DNA of 53,472 nt, taken from assembly GCA_035534235.1 (NCBI GenBank), contig DATLSH010000004.1:1-53472 (forward strand), given 5' to 3'. Shown in pieces: positions 24,574 to 33,700 of this stretch. A model generated the notes under the pieces. That model was not told the origin of the DNA. It did no database searches and saw only the letters and a program-made list of their open reading frames with translations. Positions within the stretch are counted from its first letter, which is position 1. The number at the start of each line of letters is the position of its first letter. The stretch comes from Bog-473 sp035534235 (lineage in GTDB: Bacteria > Actinomycetota > Acidimicrobiia > Acidimicrobiales > RAAP-2). Position numbers and translations under genes: made by a program.

Positions 24574-26765
24574 TCGATCCGCAGGGGGCGCTGCGGCGCT
24601 GGGGGGGTCTGCCTTCCTGGGCCCGTGCGGCGACGGTCGTCGCTGGAATCGTGGCGGCCTACTTCGTGGTCCTGTCCATCACGGGCCCGCACGGGTGGGT
24701 CCACCGGCACGCGCCGATCGGCTTCATCCTCGTCGGCGTCGTCTACGGCTCGGTCTACTCCCTGGGGGCCATGGGCCTGATCCTGGTGTACCGGGCCAAC
24801 CGGTTCATCAACTTCTCCCAGGTGGCTCTGGGCAGCCTGGTCGGGGTACTGGCCATCGGGATGGTCGAGGTGCACGGGCTCAACTACTGGATCGCGCTGC
24901 CGTGCGCCGTCGTGGTGGGCGGCTTGCTGGGGGCCTGGATCGAGTTCTCCGTCTTCCGCTTCTTCCGCAACCGACCGAGGTTGGTGCTCCTCGTGGCGAG
25001 CATCGGATTGGCACAAGTGCTCGGTGGGCTGGAATTGCTCGGCTCGACGCACGAGGGGTTCACCGCACTGGTCGGAGCGTTCGCACCGCCGTTCAACGTC
25101 TCGGTCACCATTGACGTCTACACCTTCCACAGCGCGGAGATCCTGGCCGTCGCCGTCGTGCCGCTGGTGATCGCCTTCCTGGCCTGGTTCCTGCTTCGGA
25201 CCAACGCCGGGATCGCGGTGCGGGCGGCCGCCGAGAACGGTGACCGGGCACTGACCCTCGGCATTCCGGTGCGGCGCCTTTCCACCATCGTCTGGGCCAT
25301 CGCCGGGGCGCTGGCCGTGCTGACCTACATGCTCTCGGCGCCCTTCGAAGGAGTGAAGCCGCAGCTGGCGACCAACTGGCCCATCACCTTCCTGCCCATA
25401 CTGGCGATCGCCGTAGTTGCCCGGATGGAGTCCCTGCCGCTGGCCTTCGGGGCAGGAATCGCTCTCGGTATCATGGAGGCCCTCGTCCGCTGGAACACGA
25501 CGGGCAACCCGTCGATCATTTATGCCATCTATCTCGCGGTGATCGTGGTCGCCCTGCTGGCGCAGTCGAACAAGATCTCCCGGGCCCAGGAGTCCGACTC
25601 GTCGTCCTGGTCCGCAGTGGGGGCCCTCAAACCGATCCCCACCCAGCTGCGTGGTCTGCCCGAGGTGAAGTGGACCCGCCGGGCCTTCCTGGCCGTGCTG
25701 ATCGTGGTGTTCATCTGGTTGCCCCATGGCTGGGGGGCTCCCAACCAGCTGCTGGCTGCTTTCGCCATCATCTGGGCGATGACCGGCGTGTCCCTGGTCG
25801 TGCTGACGGGATGGAGCGGGCAGATCAGTCTGGGGCAATTCGGCATCGCCGGGGTCGCCGGTGTGGTGGCCGGCAACATGGTGGCCCACTGGAACAGTGA
25901 CTTCTTCTTCGTTATCACGGTTGCGGCAATCGTGGGCGCTGCGACCGCCCTTCTGATCGGACTTCCGGCCTTGCGGATAAAGGGCCTCTACCTGGCAGTG
26001 ACGACTCTGGCCCTCGCGGTCGCCCTCGACCAGTACTTCCTCAACCAGGCCAGCTTTCCCTCGTTCATCCCGCTCAACGGCGTGCCTCGGCCCTTGCTGC
26101 TCCAACGCTTCGACCTCAACAACGAGTATGAGATGTACCTCGTTTGCGTGGCCTTCCTCGGACTGTCGATCCTGGCCAGCGTGGGCCTGCGCAAAGCTCG
26201 GGCGGGCCGGGTCCTCATCGGCACCAAGGACAACGAACGCGCGGCGGCTTCCGCCAGCATCTCCACCACCAAGGTCAAGCTGGCCGGATTCGCGGTGGCC
26301 GGGATGATCGCGGGGATCGCCGGGGCGCTCGACGTGCTGATTCTTGAGGCCCTCGCTCCCGGAAGCTTCCCTCCGGTCGACAGCGTCACGGTCTTCGGGT
26401 ATTCGGTCATCGGCGGGCTCGGATCGGTCGCCGGGGTGCTCATCGGTGTCCTGACGTTCAAGTACCTCGAGTCGATCACGGCTCTCGGTCAGGTGCACCT
26501 TCTCATCAGCGGGGCGGCCATGCTCTGGGTCCTCCAATTCCTGCCCGGAGGTCTGGGCCAGCTCGTCTATGACGTCCGGGACCGCATGCTGCGGAAGGTG
26601 GCCGACCGCCGCGGCATCATCGTCCCGAGCCTGGTGGCCGACAAGCGACAGTCCGATGCCGGAGGTGATGCGGTCCCGGACGACCTGTTGGCCAAATTGG
26701 CGGCTGGCAACGGGTCACACCCGCTGGCCGACGATGAAGCTGAGACGGTGAGGGTTGGGAAATGA
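24570..26765 (+). CDS. Fused LivH-LivM-type ABC permease
   Basis: 731 residues from GTG 24570 (GTGA overlap). The N-terminal half (about 45-330) is a LivH permease: GVVYGSVYSLGAMGLILVYRAN, INFSQVALG, and the EAA-like loop ENGDRALTLGIPVRRLS. The C-terminal half (about 360-690) is a LivM permease: WSGQISLGQFGIAGVAG, GLPALRIKGLYLAVTTLALA and ERAAASASISTTKVK. In most bacteria these are two genes. The last 60 residues are a charged cytoplasmic tail. The stop overlaps the ATPase gene by ATGA. Confidence 0.95.
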   Translation: MIDPQGALRRWGGLPSWARAATVVAGIVAAYFVVLSITGPHGWVHRHAPIGFILVGVVYGSVYSLGAMGLILVYRANRFINFSQVALGSLVGVLAIGMVEVHGLNYWIALPCAVVVGGLLGAWIEFSVFRFFRNRPRLVLLVASIGLAQVLGGLELLGSTHEGFTALVGAFAPPFNVSVTIDVYTFHSAEILAVAVVPLVIAFLAWFLLRTNAGIAVRAAAENGDRALTLGIPVRRLSTIVWAIAGALAVLTYMLSAPFEGVKPQLATNWPITFLPILAIAVVARMESLPLAFGAGIALGIMEALVRWNTTGNPSIIYAIYLAVIVVALLAQSNKISRAQESDSSSWSAVGALKPIPTQLRGLPEVKWTRRAFLAVLIVVFIWLPHGWGAPNQLLAAFAIIWAMTGVSLVVLTGWSGQISLGQFGIAGVAGVVAGNMVAHWNSDFFFVITVAAIVGAATALLIGLPALRIKGLYLAVTTLALAVALDQYFLNQASFPSFIPLNGVPRPLLLQRFDLNNEYEMYLVCVAFLGLSILASVGLRKARAGRVLIGTKDNERAAASASISTTKVKLAGFAVAGMIAGIAGALDVLILEALAPGSFPPVDSVTVFGYSVIGGLGSVAGVLIGVLTFKYLESITALGQVHLLISGAAMLWVLQFLPGGLGQLVYDVRDRMLRKVADRRGIIVPSLVADKRQSDAGGDAVPDDLLAKLAAGNGSHPLADDEAETVRVGK

Positions 26766-28468
26766 GCGAGTTGTCGCTCAGCTCGCCAGAAGCTCCGGCG
26801 GCGGATACGCCGAACCTCGAGGGTGTACTGCTCGAGTGTTCCGGCATCGACATGTTCTACGGATCGGTGCAGATCCTCTTTAGAGTCGACTTCAACGTCG
26901 AAAAGAACGAACTGGTCGCACTGCTCGGCACCAACGGCGCCGGAAAGTCGACGCTGCTGAAGGGGATCTGCGGCCTGGTTCGTCCCAAGCGGGGTTCGGT
27001 TGTCTTCAAGGGGGAGGACATCACCAAGCTCTCGGCCGATGTCACAGCCCGTAGAGGCATCTCAATGATGCCAGGCGGCAAAGGGGTCTTCCCGACCCTG
27101 ACTGTCGCCGAAAATCTCAAGATGGCGGCATGGCTCATCCGTGACGACCCGTCACGGGTCGATTCGGCTCGAGAGGAGGTTCTTTCACTCTTTCCGATTC
27201 TCTCGAATCGCTACCACCAGATGGCCGGGAACCTCTCGGGTGGGGAGCAGCAGATGTTGGCGCTCGGCTCGGCACTGATGACCCGCCCTGAGCTGCTGAT
27301 GATTGACGAGTTGTCGCTCGGGTTGGCCCCGACCGTCGTCGGCCAGCTGCTCGAGGTGGTCAGCGAGGTGCACCGGCGCGGCACGACAATCGTCATTGTC
27401 GAGCAATCCGTGAATGTCGCGCTCAATCTGGCCAAGCGTGCCGCGTTCATGGAGAAGGGCGAGGTCCGATTCGAGGGCCCGACCGAGCAATTGCTGGAGC
27501 GGCCGGACATCTTACGGTCGGTGTTCATCGCCGGCGCCTCGGCGCTCAACGAGCCCTCTGAATCAGGGTCGGACGGGCAGTCCAACCGTGGTCCGGCAGA
27601 TGGAGGCATCCCGGCGCAGGCGGCTGAGCCCTCCCCAGATCCCCGATCACCCCGTGTCGACCCCAGCGCCAGACCAGTTCTTGAGTGTCGGGGGGTGACC
27701 AAGCATTTCGGGGGCATCACCGCCGTCGATCATGTCGACCTCAAGGTTCGCCAGGGCGAGATCGTCGGCTTGATCGGGCACAACGGGGCGGGCAAGACCA
27801 CCCTGATGGACTGCATCTCGGGATTCCTGGAGATCGACCAGGGCCGCGTCATATTGCGCGGCGAAGACATCACGGAGTGGTCGCCCAACCTGCGGGCGAC
27901 CGGCGCACTGGGGCGCTCCTTTCAGGATGCCCTGCTGTACCCGACATTGACCGTGACCGAGACAATCGCCGTTGCCCGCGAACGGCACCTCGAGAGCCGG
28001 GACATGTTCGCCGCCGCTCTTCAACTCCCGGCTTCCTTTGAATCCGAATTGGCTGCGATGGCGATTGTCGACCAACTCGTTGAACTGATGGGTCTCGGAG
28101 CCTACGCCGAGAAGCTGACCGGGGAGCTCTCCACGGGGACCCGTCGCATCGTCGACCTGGCGTGCATCATGGCCCAAGACCCCGAAATGCTGATGCTCGA
28201 CGAACCGTCGGGAGGAATCGCCCAGAAGGAAACCGAAGCACTCGGGCCGTTGTTGCGACGAGTCAGGGAGCAGACTGGGTGTTCCATACTGGTGATCGAG
28301 CACGACATGCCGATGCTGAGCGCTCTCTGCGACCGCCTGGTCGCCATGGAGCTCGGCGGTGTGATTGCGGAAGGAACTCCGGCCGAAGTGCTCGCTCATC
28401 CCATGGTCATCGCGTCCTACCTGGGTACGGACGATACGGCCATCGCTCGTTCCGGCGCCACGGCGTAG
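26762..28468 (+). CDS. Fused LivF-LivG-type ABC ATPase
   Basis: 568 residues with two nucleotide-binding domains in tandem. Domain 1 (about 22-255) is LivF-like: Walker A GTNGAGKST, signature LSGGEQQMLAL, Walker B LLMIDEL. Domain 2 (about 300-560) is LivG-like: Walker A GHNGAGKTT, Walker B MLMLDEPSGG, but the signature reads LSTGTRRIVDLA. A linker of about 45 residues rich in Pro/Ser/Asp joins them. It energises the fused permease. The order LivF then LivG in one chain and the altered signature are noteworthy. Confidence 0.95.
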   Translation: MSELSLSSPEAPAADTPNLEGVLLECSGIDMFYGSVQILFRVDFNVEKNELVALLGTNGAGKSTLLKGICGLVRPKRGSVVFKGEDITKLSADVTARRGISMMPGGKGVFPTLTVAENLKMAAWLIRDDPSRVDSAREEVLSLFPILSNRYHQMAGNLSGGEQQMLALGSALMTRPELLMIDELSLGLAPTVVGQLLEVVSEVHRRGTTIVIVEQSVNVALNLAKRAAFMEKGEVRFEGPTEQLLERPDILRSVFIAGASALNEPSESGSDGQSNRGPADGGIPAQAAEPSPDPRSPRVDPSARPVLECRGVTKHFGGITAVDHVDLKVRQGEIVGLIGHNGAGKTTLMDCISGFLEIDQGRVILRGEDITEWSPNLRATGALGRSFQDALLYPTLTVTETIAVARERHLESRDMFAAALQLPASFESELAAMAIVDQLVELMGLGAYAEKLTGELSTGTRRIVDLACIMAQDPEMLMLDEPSGGIAQKETEALGPLLRRVREQTGCSILVIEHDMPMLSALCDRLVAMELGGVIAEGTPAEVLAHPMVIASYLGTDDTAIARSGATA

Positions 28469-28596
28469 AGCCAGTCTCCACCTCGGTCACCCCAATTGAG
28501 CACGCCGGCATCCTCGCTCAGAAGCTCCACAACACTGGACGGTGATGGCGCGGACCGCCGCCAGCGGGATCCGGCGAGGAGGCACCAGTCCTCGAC

Positions 28597-29736
28597 CTAA
28601 TTTCTCCTTGTCCAAAGAGGCGATGGGCGCGACGTCATCAGCCGCTCGGTGGGACCGAGAAAACGCAGTATCCCGTTCGAGTTTCCCGAGACTTGCCATC
28701 GGCCTTCATGGACCCGGTGATGATGGTGATCACAGAGAAGAACCAGGTTGTCCAAATCGGTCATGCCACCGTCGATCCACTGGACTATGTGGTGGACCTT
28801 GGTGAATACGGAATTGGAGCAACCCGGGAAGCGACAGTGTCTGTCGCGCCGCCGGACCTCGCGCCGCTGAGCATCTGAGGGAAACCTCCGCGACCGCCCC
28901 TCCACCATGGTGTGCCCGAACGCGTCGTCGATGGTCAGTGCCACGTCGGCATCGCAGGCCAGACGGCGGGCGGCTTCTCGGCTCAGCAGCCCGAGCCGCT
29001 CGAGCTCTGCCGTCCCCGATCCTCCCCGCAGCATGGTGAAGTCGGCGTGGAGCACCACGAGTGGCTGGCCTGACTTGTGGTTCTTGTTTGGCTGGCAGAT
29101 GTGCACCAGGGCATCGCAGAGGCGCTGGTCGTATCGGGTCTCGCCGTTGGAAGGGAACTTGTGTGCGGTGGCGGAGAGGGTGGACCGCACCTGGGCGTAG
29201 TGATCCTCGGGCAGCTGGATGGCGATCGTGCGCCGCCTGTCGTTGAAGCGCAGATACCGCCCGTCGTGGTGGTCGGCCGACTCATGGTCGGAGGTTCCCC
29301 GGGTGGCCCGGGCCAGGTCGCTCAACTGGCGGACCGAACACTCTTGGGCCTGGCGGAGGACATCGGCATCGGTCTCGGGCGTGGCGGTGACGACCGCCGA
29401 CCGCACCTTGTCGAAGCTGAGGGCACCCGACCGCAGCCCCTGGGCGAGCTGGGGCAGGTCCCAGAGCCGCTCGGCCACCTCGGACCAGGCTCGGGCGGTG
29501 GCCTCGGAGACACCCAGGCGTTCGGTCAACCAGGCGGCCATGGAAGTGGCACCTTCAGCCCGGAACCCGTCTCGCCGGTCCAGCTCACCCACGACCTCCA
29601 ATAGAGAGCCGATTCTCTCCGAGATCTCCTGACCTAGCCGGACGGCCATGTCCATCAGGTCTGTGGTCGAGTACTTCTCGGCGACTTGCTCCACGGAGAG
29701 GGAACGGTCGCGTTCGGTCTCGACATGTCGGCGCAA
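28597..29736 (-). CDS. DUF222/HNH endonuclease-domain protein (13E12 repeat family)
   Basis: 379 residues if started at TTG 29736, which directly follows the TldE stop (TGATTG); an ATG at 29655 would be a shorter start. The N-terminal DUF222 helical region is followed by a C-terminal HNH motif: CRFPGCSN, HHIVQWIDGG, LDNLVLLCDHHHHRVHEG. Such proteins are numerous in actinobacteria, and many are linked to mobile or repeated gene families. Function in the cell is not established. Confidence 0.88.
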   Translation of the reverse strand: MRRHVETERDRSLSVEQVAEKYSTTDLMDMAVRLGQEISERIGSLLEVVGELDRRDGFRAEGATSMAAWLTERLGVSEATARAWSEVAERLWDLPQLAQGLRSGALSFDKVRSAVVTATPETDADVLRQAQECSVRQLSDLARATRGTSDHESADHHDGRYLRFNDRRRTIAIQLPEDHYAQVRSTLSATAHKFPSNGETRYDQRLCDALVHICQPNKNHKSGQPLVVLHADFTMLRGGSGTAELERLGLLSREAARRLACDADVALTIDDAFGHTMVEGRSRRFPSDAQRREVRRRDRHCRFPGCSNSVFTKVHHIVQWIDGGMTDLDNLVLLCDHHHHRVHEGRWQVSGNSNGILRFLGPTERLMTSRPSPLWTRRN

Positions 29737-31140
29737 TCAGCTGGCCGGGCTCACCGAGCTCATGTTGAAGTCGGGGATCCGCAGTGGCGGCATGATGGTC
29801 CGGTTCAGGTACTCGCCCAATTCGCGGCCTAACGTCCTGACCGGCGTGCCCACTTCGGTCGCTCGTGCGAGCAGGTCGACCGGGCTCTCGTTGAATCGGA
29901 AGTTATTCGCCGCGCCGATCACAACACCATCTTCAATCACGTAGACGCCATCGCGGGTGAGACCGGTCATCAACAGCGTGGCAGGGTCGACCTCACGGAT
30001 GTACCAGAGACAGGTGAGGAGGAGGCCCCGCTCGGTCCGCGCCACCATCTCATCGACGGATCCCCCATTTTCGCTATCCGCCCTGTCGGGCCGGCCACCG
30101 GTCCGCAGGATCAAGTTGTCGATGTAGGGTGCTGGACGCACGCTTGACCGGTTCGCGCCCGCCCGGTGATACCGGAGTTGGGCCAAGCGCCCGTCTCGGA
30201 TCCAGTCGGTGCGCTCCAATGGCAACCCGTTGTCAAAAACGGATACTTCGCCACTGGAGGAGCCGGCGGCCACGAAGGGCATGCACTCGACCCCGGACGA
30301 AAGTGGATCGCTGTAAAGGGTGAAGGGCACATCCGAGAGCTGCTCGCCAACCCGGGTGCCCGCAGCCGCCGAGAAGACGGTGCGGCCGTCCTCCGCGTCC
30401 TGGCCGCCCATTCCGTAGAAGAAGAGAGAACCCATCATGTCCGAAACTCCCGAGGGGGGCAGGATCACGTCGTAGCGTCCCGCTTCCAGCTCGATACGGG
30501 ATCCGGACCAGTCGAGGCGGCGCCAGATCTCCCCCTCCATCTCACCGAAGGAAGGTGTGATGGAGGGGGCACCGGTCCATGCCGAGGCGGTCCCGTCTGC
30601 CGTCCGTCCCACCAGGTTGACGGCGCCTGTCGGTTGGGAGAAGGACAGCCGCAGCCCGGACGAGGTGCCCATATACAACGTGGCGATCCCGTATTCGGCG
30701 AATCCCGCCAGTACGGCGCCCCGACGGCGGGCCCGATCGAAAGCCCCTGAGAGACCCGAGAGCACGTCACGCAGGACTGAGACATCGGTCAGAGCGGGCG
30801 CCTTTCCGAACGCGGCGGTGGCGATAGCGGTGGCGGTCGAAGGGTCGACCAGAGTGAAGGCATCGTCGGCCGGCGGGTAGCTCCGGGCGTCGGCCAGGGC
30901 GGCATTCACCATTTCTTCCATATCGACCGCCCCACTTCGTCGAGCGGTGCCGGCTGACTGGTTCACGATCACGACGACGGTCACCGAGCGGTCCCGGCGC
31001 ACGCCGTTGGTCGTCGTCGTGTTCAAGGCGAAGCGGACGTCGGCATGGCTGGTCTCGTCGACGAGGACGATGCAACCGTCGGCGCCGGCTCGGGCCGCCG
31101 CGGCCAGCCCGTCCTCAACCACGGCCTGGGCGTCGATCAC
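29737..31140 (-). CDS. tldE: TldE/PmbA-family protein (metallopeptidase partner)
   Basis: 467 residues from GTG 31140, overlapping the TldD stop by GTGA. Features of the TldE subunit are an N-terminal domain with GVRRDRSVTVVVIV, a middle GRYDVILPPSGVSDMMG segment without the HExxxH motif, and a C-terminal TLLMTGLTRDGVYVIEDG barrel region. With TldD it forms a heterodimeric protease that degrades unfolded peptides or matures RiPP precursors such as microcin B17. Confidence 0.93.
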   Translation of the reverse strand: MIDAQAVVEDGLAAAARAGADGCIVLVDETSHADVRFALNTTTTNGVRRDRSVTVVVIVNQSAGTARRSGAVDMEEMVNAALADARSYPPADDAFTLVDPSTATAIATAAFGKAPALTDVSVLRDVLSGLSGAFDRARRRGAVLAGFAEYGIATLYMGTSSGLRLSFSQPTGAVNLVGRTADGTASAWTGAPSITPSFGEMEGEIWRRLDWSGSRIELEAGRYDVILPPSGVSDMMGSLFFYGMGGQDAEDGRTVFSAAAGTRVGEQLSDVPFTLYSDPLSSGVECMPFVAAGSSSGEVSVFDNGLPLERTDWIRDGRLAQLRYHRAGANRSSVRPAPYIDNLILRTGGRPDRADSENGGSVDEMVARTERGLLLTCLWYIREVDPATLLMTGLTRDGVYVIEDGVVIGAANNFRFNESPVDLLARATEVGTPVRTLGRELGEYLNRTIMPPLRIPDFNMSSVSPAS

Positions 31141-32636
31141 CGCCCCGCCTCGGCTCGCGAGTTGAGGACACGCACCCCCCGCACGAGGGCGGAGGGGCAC
31201 CCGTGGGAGACCGGCGCCACCTGGCCCGGCTGACCCTTGCCGCAGTTGAAGGCTCCCCCGAGGACGTAGGTCGACGTCCCACCCACGGCCTCGAGGGCAC
31301 CCCAGAATTCCGTGGTGGTGGCCTGGTAGGCCACGTCCTTGACCTGCCCCGCCAGCCGCCCGCCCTCAATCCGGTAGAAGCGCTGGCCGGTGAATTGGAA
31401 GTTGTAGCGCTGCATGTCGATGGACCAGCTCTTGTCGCCGATCACCAAGATGCCGCGATCGACCCCCGAAACGAGTTCCTCCGTGCGGGGACCACCAGCA
31501 CCCGAGTGGGCCAGGGAGACGTTGGCCATCCGCTGGATCGGGACGTGCAGCGGCGAGTCGGCGAAGGCGCAGCCGTTGGATCGCCCGAAGCCCATGGCGG
31601 CGGCAATGGAGCGGTCCAACTGGTAGCCGACCAGGGTGCCCGCACGAATCAGGTCGAAGGACTGTCCGGCCACGCCCTCCCCGTCGATGGCCACCGTGGC
31701 CAGGCCGTGCTCAATGGTGCGGTCCCCGGTCACGTGCATGACGGGCGACCCGTAGACCAGTGAGCCCAGCTGGTCGAAGGTGGCGAACGACGTGCCGGCG
31801 TAGGCGGCCTCGTAGCCCACCGCCCGATCGAGCTCGGTGGCGTGCCCGATGGACTCGTGGATGGTCAGCCACAGGTTGGAGGGATCGATGACGAGGTCGT
31901 ACAGGCCGGCCTCCACCGTGGGTGCGGCCAACTTCTCGGCCAGCAGGTCGGGCAGCTGGGCCAACTCGGCATCCCAGTCCCAGTTCCCTTCCGTAGGCGA
32001 TCCCACGAGATACTCCCAGCCCCGCCCGACCGGCGGCGCCAGGGTGCGCATGGTCTCGAACCCGGCGTCGCTCACGGCCAGGGCCTCGAGCTGCGGGTGG
32101 CACCGCACCCGCTGCTGGGTGGCCCGCGTCCCGTTCAGGTCGGCCAGGTAGGTCTCCTCCGACACGCTGAGCAGGCTGGCCGTGGTGTGCGCCACCGCAT
32201 CGTGGGCCGCCAGCCGCTCACTCCACCCGGCCAGCAGCTCGATCTTGTCGGCCAGGGGCACACCGGACGGGTCGATGGCAAAGGCGCTCGACCACGTCAC
32301 CTCCCCGTGCGAGGGCTCGGGCGCCAACTCGACCTTCCCCCCCGCGGCCGGCGCGGTCACGCGCGCCATCTCGACGGCCAGGCGGACCAGGTTTGCCGCC
32401 TCGGCGGGCCGCACGTCGACCGAGGCGGCGAACCCGACTGCCCCATGGAGCACCACCCGCACGCCCATGCCGAACTCGGTGTCGTCAGACGTGCCCTCCC
32501 GGGTCCCGTCATGGAGGCGCACGGTCTGTGAGCGGATGCGCTCCACCCTCAATTCGGCTGCCGTGCACGCCGCCCCGGCCGCCGTGGAGAGGGCGGCATC
32601 GGTCAGGGCCGCCAGGTCGTCGGGATGCTGCGGCAC
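31137..32636 (-). CDS. tldD: TldD-family metalloprotease
   Basis: 499 residues from GTG 32636, sharing one base with the preceding stop (TAGTG). The zinc-binding HESIGHATELD motif (HExxxH) is intact, preceded by GLYDLVIDPSNLWLTIHES. The C-terminal half includes GGPRTEELVSGVDRGILV and the Cys-containing FNCGKGQPGQ, conserved in the family. With TldE it forms the active protease. No RiPP precursor is evident nearby. Confidence 0.95.
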   Translation of the reverse strand: MPQHPDDLAALTDAALSTAAGAACTAAELRVERIRSQTVRLHDGTREGTSDDTEFGMGVRVVLHGAVGFAASVDVRPAEAANLVRLAVEMARVTAPAAGGKVELAPEPSHGEVTWSSAFAIDPSGVPLADKIELLAGWSERLAAHDAVAHTTASLLSVSEETYLADLNGTRATQQRVRCHPQLEALAVSDAGFETMRTLAPPVGRGWEYLVGSPTEGNWDWDAELAQLPDLLAEKLAAPTVEAGLYDLVIDPSNLWLTIHESIGHATELDRAVGYEAAYAGTSFATFDQLGSLVYGSPVMHVTGDRTIEHGLATVAIDGEGVAGQSFDLIRAGTLVGYQLDRSIAAAMGFGRSNGCAFADSPLHVPIQRMANVSLAHSGAGGPRTEELVSGVDRGILVIGDKSWSIDMQRYNFQFTGQRFYRIEGGRLAGQVKDVAYQATTTEFWGALEAVGGTSTYVLGGAFNCGKGQPGQVAPVSHGCPSALVRGVRVLNSRAEAGR

Positions 32637-33625
32637 TACGTCTGGTGGGTCGGTTGGCGTAGCGGGAGGCCGGCCGCCGCATAAATGGCGTCGATGAGCT
32701 CCATGGTGCGTATGGCGTCCACCGCGGTGGTGGGGAAGGGGTCGCCGTTCTCGACGGCTTGAGCAAAAGCTTCCAGCTGGTAGTCGTAGGTGGCCCGGCG
32801 GCTGAACCGCTCCTTGCGGGTGCCCGATGCGGTGGTCACCCGCACGCGGTGACCCATCTGGGGGGCGAAGGGGTTGAAGACGCTGAGCGTGCCCAGGCTG
32901 CCGGTCACCTCGGCCCGCAGGCGCAGGAGGGAGGAGGAGAACATGGAGCAGCGGACGCGGGCGGTGCCGCCTTCGGGGAGGGAGAAGCGGGCGTCCATGG
33001 CCCGGTCGACGCCCGGCGAGGAGAGCTTGGCCCGGGCGCTGATGACCCGGGGCCCGGCGGCCAGCAGGCGCAGGAGCGTTATGGGGTAGCAGCCCATGTC
33101 CATGGTGGCCCCGCCGGCCAGGTCGAGCTGGTAGCGGATGTCCCCGGGCTTGGCCAGGGGGGCGGAGAACGCGATGTCGATGTGCTCAATGACGCCCAGT
33201 TCGCCCGACTGCACGATCTCGACCAAGCGGTGGGCCAGAGGGTGGTACTGGTAATGGAAGGCCTCCATGACCACCAGGCCGGGGTGGGCGCTGTCCGCTT
33301 CGGCCACATGGCGCGCCTCGTCGGCGTTGGCGGTGAAGGGCTTCTCGCACAGGACGTGCTTGCCGGCCCGCAGGGCCTCCACGGTCCAGTGACCGTGGAG
33401 GCCGTTGGGGAGGGGGATGTACACCGCCTGGAGGGCGGGGTCGGCCAGGAGGGCCTCATAGGAGTCGTGGACCAGGGGGATCTTGTGCTTCTTGGCGAAG
33501 GACTCCGCTTTGGCCCGGTCGCGGGCGGCCACTGCGCTCACGGTGGCCCGGCCGGTCCGGCGCGCCGGCCTGATCAAGGCCGCCGGGGCGATGCGCGCCG
33601 CCCCGAGGATGCCGATCTTCAACAT
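32636..33625 (-). CDS. Gfo/Idh/MocA-family oxidoreductase
   Basis: 329 residues from the ATG at 33625. The N-terminal NAD(P)-binding fold begins KIGILGAARIAPAAL; the family EKP motif is VLCEKPFTANADEA, and a catalytic-type His lies in the GATMDMGCYPITLL region. These enzymes oxidise or reduce sugars, inositols or related alcohols. It is the first gene of the Gfo-TldD-TldE-HNH string and diverges from the acyltransferase with 75 nt between starts. Confidence 0.92.
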   Translation of the reverse strand: MLKIGILGAARIAPAALIRPARRTGRATVSAVAARDRAKAESFAKKHKIPLVHDSYEALLADPALQAVYIPLPNGLHGHWTVEALRAGKHVLCEKPFTANADEARHVAEADSAHPGLVVMEAFHYQYHPLAHRLVEIVQSGELGVIEHIDIAFSAPLAKPGDIRYQLDLAGGATMDMGCYPITLLRLLAAGPRVISARAKLSSPGVDRAMDARFSLPEGGTARVRCSMFSSSLLRLRAEVTGSLGTLSVFNPFAPQMGHRVRVTTASGTRKERFSRRATYDYQLEAFAQAVENGDPFPTTAVDAIRTMELIDAIYAAAGLPLRQPTHQT

Positions 33626-33700
33626 TGGGGACCGCCGGGGGGCCGGGACTGGCGGGGTGTCGGGGCGGGGGGGTCGTCGAGCGGTATCTTGCGGCTCAGC

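Noticed and set aside
28469..33625. RiPP precursor for TldD/TldE
   Set aside because: The genes overlap or abut and the only gaps (28469-28596, 33626-33700) contain no short ORF with a leader-core pattern.
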